Positions 57,165-64,000 of a DNA stretch of 64,000 nt are shown here, piece after piece. Positions within the stretch are counted from its first letter, which is position 1. Each line of letters begins with the position of its first letter. Source of the DNA: Sciurus carolinensis (taxonomy: Eukaryota; Chordata; Mammalia; Rodentia; Sciuridae); NCBI RefSeq assembly GCF_902686445.1, contig NC_062224.1, positions 47,181,156-47,245,155 on the forward strand, written 5' to 3'. The notes beneath the pieces are model-generated. The model was given only the letters and a program-made list of their open reading frames with translations. It had not been told where the DNA came from and did no database searches. A program made the position numbers and the translations under genes.

Positions 57165-57420
57165 TGTGGGTAGTGGAAAGGACATGGGTTTGGGAGCCTG
57201 AAATGCTTAGGTCAAGGTCTGGCTTTTCCACTACCTGACCATGGGAAAGATAAAGAATTTCTCATAGTCTTGATTCCCTCCTCAAAGCTGAGATCACGAG
57301 GCTATCATTGCAAGGTTGTCATGAAGGTTCAAGACTGTAAATATAAAATGCTTACTCAGGGCTCAGATGCACATAAGACCCTCAGTACTATTGGAGCTTC
57401 TGTTTTAAGGGAAAAAGTGC
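57165..57420 (+). repeat. MIR SINE
   Basis: GTTTGGGAGCCTGAAATGCT, TCCACTACCTGACCATGGGA and GGTTGTCATGAAGGTTCAAG follow the MIR order in forward orientation. The 97-codon frame over it is incidental. Confidence 0.65.
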
Positions 57421-57684
57421 TGAATTTAGCTGAAAAGCTCTCATGGGAGGGGTGGATCTTGATGAGCATTCTAAAAGAAATAAGGATGAATAGTGAGATG
57501 GAAAGATGTCTATCACATGCCATTAAGGAAAAGAAATGTTACAATAGTATGTATATAGTGTAATCCCAATAATTGTTTTTTTAAATAAACCCTGCTACTG
57601 TGGACATGCACATAAACATACCAACATTTCTGATCACAATGACCTTCCATTGGCAATACTATACCTCTGGATAAGAATGCCATA
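57421..57684. other. Unique DNA
   Basis: No feature was recognised. Confidence 0.3.
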
Positions 57685-57860
57685 TGAACCAGGCGTGGTA
57701 GCGCACACTTGTAATACCATAGGCTTGGGAGACTGAGGCAGGAGGATTGCAAGTTCAAATCTCAGTCTTAGCAAGTACCTGAGGCCCTAAGCAACTCAGT
57801 GAGACCCTGTCTCTAAATAAAATATTAAAAGGGCTTAGTTGTTAAGTGTCCCTGAGTCCA
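57685..57860 (+). mobile_element. Composite B1/ID-like SINE, shortened ID arm
   Basis: The B1-like arm is AACCAGGCGTGGTAGCGCAC and GACTGAGGCAGGAGGATTGC. The ID arm is reduced to GGGCTTAGTTGTTAAGTGTCC and lacks most of its A-box region. AAGAATG at both edges may be a partial target duplication. Confidence 0.88.
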
Positions 57861-58329
57861 AGAAAAAAAGAATGGTTTAAGACAGAAGATTTTTTTCTGT
57901 TTTATTCTATGTATTATAGTGTTTGTATCTTTTAAAAGAAACATGCCTACTTTTATAAAATAATGTGAAAGAACAACTTACAAGGAAGAGGTAACATTAT
58001 ATTAGATGGTAATAAAGAGGACTAAGTTAAGGATCTACTACAGACTTGGTTATCCATTACCAGCAACAATGCTCTGGTACCAGTAAATCAGAAATATTTT
58101 CCTGCTTCTCATTTCTCCCTTTTACCCCACAACACCAGTTAAGGGAAATTTCTCAAACTCTCCTTTTCTGGACTTAAAAGTTTAGATAGGTATAAGTCTT
58201 ATATCCCGAGATAGAAGATTTTGACCTTTGTTGCGAATAATTTGCTACACAACAGAAGAGTGTTGTGAAGAGTGAGGAGTCTCTTTGAATACTGAATATG
58301 CAGTTCCTCTCTCTCTCTCTCTCCCTGAT
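57861..58329. other. Unique DNA with (CT)n
   Basis: No gene. A CT run of about eight units lies at 58307-58323. Confidence 0.35.
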
Positions 58330-59560
58330 TTGGCCAATTAGCCACAAGAATAGGAGGGGAAGAACACCATGCCTTTGCCATGAGTGCCACAGCCAGGGGC
58401 CTTGCTTTCTGCAAATTTGCAACCATTAACAATTCTTGCTCCAGAAACTTTGTGCGCCTCTCTTTTTTTTTTAATCTCAAAACTCAACAACATTAGCATA
58501 TTCACCCTTAAAACTTGCAGGAGTGGAAGGCCATGTAGCCATTAACACTGGGCTTGGAGTGAACTGGTACTAAAAACGATGGAACCCGGATCTTCTAATG
58601 ACTGGTAACAAACAAACAAAAAACCCTCCTCTGCTCCCCCTCCTTGCCTGCCACCCCTATGCCAAATAGGGACAATGTCACATTCTGCCGCCTGAGCACA
58701 GTGCCTTTATGTCCATTTTTGCTTGTTCCCCTTTGTGTTTTCAATCTGTGCATTGTGTGAAAACCTCCCCTGGTAAACAACCCATCCTCATTAGTTATCA
58801 CACCCTGTAACGTCCCTTGGAAGTGAGACAAACATCCATCAGAGCTGCCCCTGGCGGGGTTGGGAGACAGACCCCTCCAAGGTCTGTTAGTTTTGAACCA
58901 AGATGTAATGTGAATGTGATGCTATTTCTGGAACAAATATGTCCCTGGGGGCTCAGGGGGCATACAGAGGGTAGAAGAGCTTATTTTATTGGAATGTCAA
59001 TCTATTGCATTTTTGATCCCATTTGGCATTTCTCTGAGCTAATTTCCTCTACAAAGTGTGGAGCTGTTGTGATTTATGCGGACAGAGGGCTCCTAAACTT
59101 TGGTTGCATAACCCACCGAGCTGCTCTGGAGTCTGACTCGCCTGCCCGGGCTTAGCATGTTAGGTTTGGCATCAAAGCTGCAGACATTCAGATGACGTGG
59201 AAAGCAAATGTTTTTGCTCTTACAGAGGAGGTATAAATCCTCGGTCTGATCTGGTTTCACTGGGAAATGTTCCTTTGGATAAGTTTTCTGGTAGCTCCCT
59301 CTTTATAACTGAGCCAGTTTGTATCATTGGCAGTAGCTGCGTATCTACTTGCCACCACTTAAAACACAATTTCAGAAAAAATAAAACAATGGGCTTGAGC
59401 GGTTACTCAGAGAATGAGAGAAACTCGACATGGCAGGTCTGTGGAAAGACAGAAGTGCTGTCCTCTCTCTACCTCTATCTGCTGGGACTTTTCCTATTTC
59501 TTCCAAACTGCCTTTTCCAGGGTAAGCTTTCTATGTCTCACCTTAAAAAAAAAGTATTAA
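58330..59560. other. Long repeat-poor block, candidate conserved noncoding DNA
   Basis: About 1.2 kb lacks recognisable transposons and has balanced composition with scattered CpGs. Plus frames of 112 codons (58817-59155) and 124 codons (59197-59571) are in different phases and carry no known domain. TGACGTGG near 59193 is a near-CRE. The repeat-free character is the only positive sign. Conservation is not testable here. Confidence 0.35.
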
Positions 59561-59574
59561 AAAAATTTTAAGGG

Positions 59575-59972
59575 CTAGAGTATTATAATTTGAAACATGT
59601 ATACAATGTATAATGAACATATCAGGGCAATTTGCATTTCCATCTCAGATATTATCATTTCAAAGTGTTGGGAATGCGCCAGATTTTCTCCTTGATATGT
59701 TGAAATGCATAAGTAAGTGTTGTACACTGGTCGCCCTACTGTGCTATACAATGCCAAAACTGCTTTTCTCCCCTGAAACTGTTTTGGTTCCCGGTATCCA
59801 CCCTCTCACTCTCCCCTCTTTCTTCCCCTCTGACCTCTTCCTGGTCTCTAGTGGTCTCTCTTCTATTCTCTACTTCGATGTGATCAACATTTTTTTAAAG
59901 GGAAGATTTATTGGATGAGATTCACTTACCATAATACACCTACAAGGAAATTGCAATGCAGTGAAGATTTAA
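59575..59972 (-). mobile_element. Old L1 3' end adjoining a U6 copy
   Basis: The plus strand reads TAATGAACATATCAGGGCAA, CAAAGTGTTGGGAATGCGCC, CACTGGTCGCCCTACTGTGC and TTCTCTACTTCGATGTGATC, the reverse of an old L1 3' UTR. Weaker similarity to the end of ORF2 (CACTTACCATAATACACC) continues to about 59972. On the minus strand it lies directly downstream of the U6 pseudogene and in the same orientation. Confidence 0.7.
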
Positions 59973-59977
59973 GTAAG

Positions 59978-60083
59978 AAAAAATATAGAATGCTTCAAGA
60001 ATTTTTGTGTTATCCCTATGCAGAGGCCATGCTAATCTTCTCTGTTTCATTCCAATTTTAGTGTATGTGCTGCCCAAATGCAC
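59978..60083 (-). pseudogene. U6 snRNA pseudogene, near full length
   Basis: Read on the minus strand this is a 106-nt U6-like sequence. U6 pairs with U4 and U2 and forms the catalytic centre of the spliceosome. The plus-strand blocks TGCTAATCTTCTCTGT, TCCAATTTTAGTGTATGTGC and AGGCCATGCTAATC correspond to the reversed U6 core. The ACAGAGA box (60045-60039) and the adjacent ATTAGCATGGCC are intact. The oligo(T) end (AAAAAA on the plus strand, about 59978) is retained, and both ends are near the true gene ends. Substitutions are scattered, chiefly in the 5' stem (GTGCATTTGGGC) and the 3' third. No good TATA/PSE promoter is visible upstream (60084-60150 is L1-like), so it is a retroposed copy. 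Confidence 0.92.
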
Positions 60084-60093
60084 TATGTGATCA

Positions 60094-60645
60094 ATTTTTA
60101 AAATGCTCATCATCACTATTGATCAGGGAAACACAAATAATGAGATGTCATCTTACTCCTGTTTAAAGGGCTATTATTAAAAAAAAAAAAAGACAAAAAA
60201 TAACCAATACTAGTGCAGATGTAGAGAAAGGGAAACTCTTACACTGTTGGAGAGAAAATTGGTACAACCATTATGGAGAAGTATGGAGGATCCCTCAAAA
60301 ACTTAAAAATAGAGCTACCATATAATTCCCCTATCCCACTAAAATCATACCAGAGATTCCTGCAGGACCACATTCATTGTGGCACTGTTCACGATAACCA
60401 TGATACGCAGTCAACCAAGAAGTCCACTGATGGATGAATGAATACAGAAAATATGGTATGCGTACATAGTAGAGCGTTATTCAGGCAAAAAAGGATGAGA
60501 TTCTGTTATTTGTAGCAATGTGGATGGAACATTATGGATGGACATTATGTCAGGGACAATAAGCCATGCACAGGAGGACAAAGACTGAATAGTCTCACTC
60601 GTTTGTGGAAGATTCCCACCTTTACAAAAAGAACTGCCTAAAGTG
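60094..60645 (+). mobile_element. Old L1 ORF2 end and 3' region
   Basis: AAATGCTCATCATCACTATTG, GATGTAGAGAAAGGGAAACT, CACTGTTGGAGAGAAAATTG, ACTGATGGATGAATGAATAC and ATGTGGATGGAACATTATGG run forward through the end of ORF2 into the 3' UTR. No frame survives. It is oriented opposite to the L1 on the other side of U6. Confidence 0.85.
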
Positions 60646-60734
60646 CACCTCAGAACCCCTCTGCCCCCAGTGCACATCTGTGTTAAGAGCCACCACTGGC
60701 TGTGTTGCTCTCTAAAATCAATTGACATTTACTA

Positions 60735-60870
60735 TCTAACTTAAGCCTCATCACCCTATAATAAGGCATATTGCTACTTCCTTTATTAAAGGTGGGGGAA
60801 ATTGAGGCTTATAGAGGCTAAATAAAGACCATGTTGTTCTGGGAGCTCAGCTCTACCTGGTTCCAACTGT
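60735..60870 (-). repeat. MIR SINE
   Basis: AAGCCTCATCACCCTATAAT, CTTCCTTTATTAAAGGTGGG and GAAATTGAGGCTTATAGAGG are the reverse of the MIR core. Confidence 0.7.
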
Positions 60871-61079
60871 GAGTGTAAATGTCCCAAAGAACTTATGTTG
60901 AGGACCTCTCATTTGTCAAGTCACTCACTCATGAGAGAAAAAGCTATTCTGTTCCCAAAACATGATTTGGAATGAGGACACTCAACATCTAGTCCTGGCT
61001 CACCCCAATATGCTCAGCCATGTGGACCTGATAATATTAATGTTATTTTTTCTGACTGTTAATAGTAAGGGAGTGCCTG

Positions 61080-61240
61080 CTATATCCTTGGTAATTTTTA
61101 AGTGCTTTGCAGGGCTTTTCACATTTATTTGTACGGCAGTCCTGTGAGGTGGGTATTAGTACTGGCCTCATTTGACAGATCTTGACAGTGAAGTGAAGAC
61201 ATATTAAATGCCCTTCCAAAGGTCAAAGGCAGCTCATAGC
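61080..61240 (-). repeat. MIR SINE
   Basis: TTTAAGTGCTTTGCAGGGCT, GTCCTGTGAGGTGGGTATTA and CCTTCCAAAGGTCAAAGGCA are the reverse of the MIR core. Confidence 0.75.
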
Positions 61241-62419
61241 AGCAAGACATAGCCTCCCCCTTTCCTCTCATCACTCAGTGGAAAAGATTTTGCTGGATGA
61301 TTCTCAAATGTCATTTAGCTCTTTTGAATATCTTGGCTTGACATTTACTTTGTTATATGGGATTGTTTTTATTCTCTCGAATTGATAACATGTCTTTTCA
61401 TATTGTTTGTGTTGAGGGACACAGAAGCCAGTGTCTCACTCACCTGACCCATCATCTGAAACAGACAAGACCCAGATAACCTTAACTAATACTTAGAAAC
61501 AGATAATGGTAGATGTGAACACTGAGGAACTTAAAGATGACCAAACGGTTCAAGTTCATCTCTGGCATTTCTTTCTTTTGTTTTTTAATTAAAGATGCTA
61601 ATAAATACTGTAAATTGACAAGATTGAATTTGATTTTTTTTTCTTTCTTGCCATAGGGGGAAAGAATATGCATCAGAAGTGACATGGTAAGAGAAGATAG
61701 GCCAGCAGGGGAAAAGAACACAAACTGAGAACAAGGATGTGATTTTGAAAAAAGTTTCTTACGCTTACATTTATTTTTTTTCTTTAAATTTCTTTTTCTT
61801 TTTCCCCCTTTTAATTTCTTTTGGGGGGGGGCATGGTATAGAGAAAGAAATAAAAGAGATATTAAATGGAAGAAGGATGCATCAAATTAAATTGAGAATG
61901 TCAAGAGAGTGAAGCCACCAGGAAGGTGGGAGTGGGGTGTTGGTCCTGGTGTGCGTGGAATTCTCAGATCTGAGGACTTTGTGCAGAGGCTGCTGTGGCC
62001 ACTGGCTTCGGTATGCTCTGCTCATTTCTGGGCAGTCCTATTTGGTGAAAACTTCAAAGTGCCAAACTTCTCTATTTCATTATTTCTTTAATGAGTTTCC
62101 ATTTTCTCTGCATCTGTGAACACTTGGCCTGTTGGAAGAAAAAAAGGGGGAAAAAGACTGAAGGACTATCTTCTGTATATATGCAAAACGGCTTTAATGA
62201 TCAGTTTTCAACCACCATCCACAAAACATTCTCTGCATTGAGCTGGTTTTCAGTTTTGTGAACTGATTCATTAATATGCTTTATTTTTTAATCTTACAAG
62301 ACCATCTGTTAAACTTTGTGGAATTTTTTGGATTCCAGGATTACTCTGTGTTTTCTTTAAATTAAGGATGTCTTATTTTATTGTTTATCCTGTTTTACAA
62401 AAGTTTTTCTTTTCTTTTT
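61241..62419. other. Unique DNA
   Basis: About 1.2 kb without a gene. A G-run (about 61823-61832) follows a T-rich stretch. T/A runs precede the L1. Confidence 0.4.
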
Positions 62420-62998
62420 TTAAATTTTTAAAAATTTTTTTATTTTTAAGATCACATTTTGATTCATTGTACACAAATGGGGTACAACTTTTCGTTTCTG
62501 TGGTTGTGCACGATGTAGATTCACACCTTTCGTGTCATCATACACGTACATAGGGTAATTATGTCTGTCTCAGTACACCATCTTTCATACCCCCGCCCCT
62601 CCCCCATCTCATTTCCCTCTATGTAATCCAAAGTTCTTCCATTCTTCTCTTACTCTCCATCCCTCCACCCCCATTATGTATCATCATCCACTTATCAGGG
62701 AAAATATTTCACCTTTGATGTTTTGGGATTGACTTACTTCATTTAGTATGATATTCTCTAATTCCATTCATTTACCTGGAAATGCCATAATTTTATTCTT
62801 CTATGGCTGAATAATATTCCATTGTGTATATATACCACAGTTTCTTTATCCATTCATCTGTTGAAGGGCATCTAGGTCGGTTCCACAATCTACTATTGTG
62901 AATTGAGCTGCTATAAACATTGATGTGGTTTAGTTACTGTAGTATGCTGATTTTAAGTCCTTTGGGTATAAACCAAGGAGTGGGATAAATGGGTCTTG
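62420..62998 (-). mobile_element. Sciurid L1 3' end
   Basis: The plus strand reads GATTCATTGTACACAAATGG, GTACATAGGGTAATTATGTC, a C-rich tract (CCCCCGCCCCTCCCCC), TTGTGTATATATACCACAGT and GTTGAAGGGCATCTAGGTCG, ending in ORF2. It is closely similar to the element at 21075 but without the tandem duplication and the SINE. Confidence 0.9.
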
Positions 62999-63264
62999 AT
63001 TTCCTTTGTAGAATAATTAAAAATTTCCTTGGAAAATTTAGCAAATTTCTAACTTTCCAGTGATTGTTTTTAATAGAAACTGGAAAAGAAAAGCAGAAAA
63101 TAGTACTTTTATTAATTATAAAGATAAGCTTAGAACAACAAAAGAGGCCTGAGAAAATTTCAAATGGAAATTAAATAATGGGATGATGGGCCATTAAGCA
63201 TATATTCCAAAAATCAATGAGGATAGAATCCATGTTCATTATTGATTTCATTAAAAATGATAAA
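62999..63264. other. Spacer between opposed L1 fragments
   Basis: AT-rich unique DNA of about 265 bp separates head-to-head L1 pieces. Confidence 0.4.
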
Positions 63265-63715
63265 TTTGATGCATGTTTATAGCAGCTCAATTCACAATAG
63301 TCAAGTTATGGAACCAACCTGGGTGTCCATCAAAAGATGAATGGATAAATAAAATGTGATGTGTATACACACACACAATAGATTTTATTCTGTCATAAAG
63401 AAGAATGGAATTATGTTATTTTCAGGAAAATGGATGGAACTGAAGAAGATGTTAGGTGAAATAAGGCAGACTCAGAAAGTCAAGGGTCATATGTTTCCTC
63501 TCATATGTGGAAACTATAGATAAAAAAGGGAAAAAAAGGATCTCATGAAAATAGAAAGAAGACCAGTAGAGTAGAGGACAGGTACAAGGGGGACAGAAGA
63601 GGAGAGAGAGAAAAGAGAAGTTCTTGGGAATGAAATTGACCAAGTTATATTATGTGAATTATGACAAATATGTTATAATAAATCCCCAAATTACGTATAA
63701 TTAAAATATACCAAT
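63265..63715 (+). mobile_element. Sciurid L1 3' end
   Basis: TTTATAGCAGCTCAATTCAC, GGAACCAACCTGGGTGTCCA, GATGAATGGATAAATAAAAT and AAATGGATGGAACTGAAGAA run forward from the ORF2 end. A purine-rich tract (63520-63620) and an AT-rich 3' end follow. A CA run at 63369-63378 is internal. Confidence 0.88.
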
Positions 63716-64000
63716 AATTTCTTTTTTACTTACAGAGGAAAAAAATAACACTTATAGAAAGAAGTAAAAATGGTGGATTTTAGTTGTATTAAGGTGACCA
63801 TACCGGTATGATCATTTTCCTTTCAAGTACCAGATCCCATAGTTGCTATCTGGTTGACCTGGGCCTAGAATTAAGTGCTAGGCATGCCAAAGAGTTGTCA
63901 GTGCAATGAAAACAGCCTTCATAGAAATAATGACACCATAGATGCTGTTGTGATTGGTGAGTCTGGGGCATAGTAGCTTGTTAATAAAAAAGGAATGTTA
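63716..64000. other. Unique DNA at window end
   Basis: No feature was recognised. Confidence 0.3.

Noticed and set aside
58817..59571. Plus frames of 112 and 124 codons as exons of one gene
   Set aside because: Different phases, no convincing splice pair and no known domain.
59978..60083. Active U6 snRNA gene
   Set aside because: Scattered substitutions, and no credible TATA/PSE arrangement upstream on the minus strand, which is L1-like.
1..64000. CRISPR arrays, operons, riboswitches, prophage
   Set aside because: The sequence is mammalian nuclear DNA; no regularly spaced repeats or bacterial-type gene organisation occurs.

Overview
This is nuclear DNA from a placental mammal, most likely a squirrel-family rodent (ground squirrel or marmot type). 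The pointers are repeats. There are short tRNA-derived ID-like SINEs with a tract reading as ATTGAACCCAGGG and CTCCCCAGCCC on the reverse strand. The same module is fused to a B1-like arm in roughly 180-bp composite SINEs. There is also a lineage of L1 3' ends sharing a characteristic ATTCATTGTACACAAATGG-type tail. MIR, L2, MaLR (MLT1/MST-type) LTRs and ancient L1 remnants make up the older layer. No repeat database could be searched, so family names rest on recognition by eye.

No intact protein-coding gene, CpG island, tRNA or rRNA gene was found. The long reading frames either belong to L1 ORF2 remnants or look like chance. Gene-derived sequences are: a full-length processed RPL29 pseudogene (14462-15123) with an AATAAA signal, an A-rich tail and probable target-site duplications; a near full-length U6 snRNA pseudogene on the minus strand (59978-60083); and a degenerate, coding-like minus-strand stretch (about 17410-18160) whose parent was not identified. 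The window is best read as intergenic or deep intronic DNA.

Layout. 1-8000: nested old and young L1 fragments, composite SINEs and a MIR. 8000-17000: three related MaLR LTRs, a pogo/Tigger-like DNA transposon remnant, a 206-bp direct duplication (9271-9476 and 10170-10375) and the RPL29 pseudogene. 17000-26400: the unidentified coding-like relic, then a three-layer nest (ID SINE inside a sciurid L1 inside an ancient L1-type repeat, 20822-22680), more LTRs and a composite SINE with perfect 14-bp target duplications. 26400-35700: mostly unique DNA with a GT/GC Z-DNA-type tract, MIR, L2, ancient L1 and a strong CTCF-like motif at 31118-31134. 35763-37358: a 5'-truncated L1 with 15-bp target duplications. 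37400-48600: unique DNA with scattered MIR, ID and LTR pieces. 48600-54300: L2 copies, one split by an L1, and a repeat-poor block with a G-quadruplex motif. 54300-64000: MIRs, an LTR, a repeat-poor block at 58330-59560, then the U6 pseudogene between opposed L1 fragments, and a second opposed L1 pair at the right end.

Nothing in the window is a demonstrable new biological system. The items most worth checking are the unidentified coding-like relic, the U6/L1 junction, the 206-bp duplication, and the convergent CTCF-like motifs at 31118 (+) and 47928 (-).
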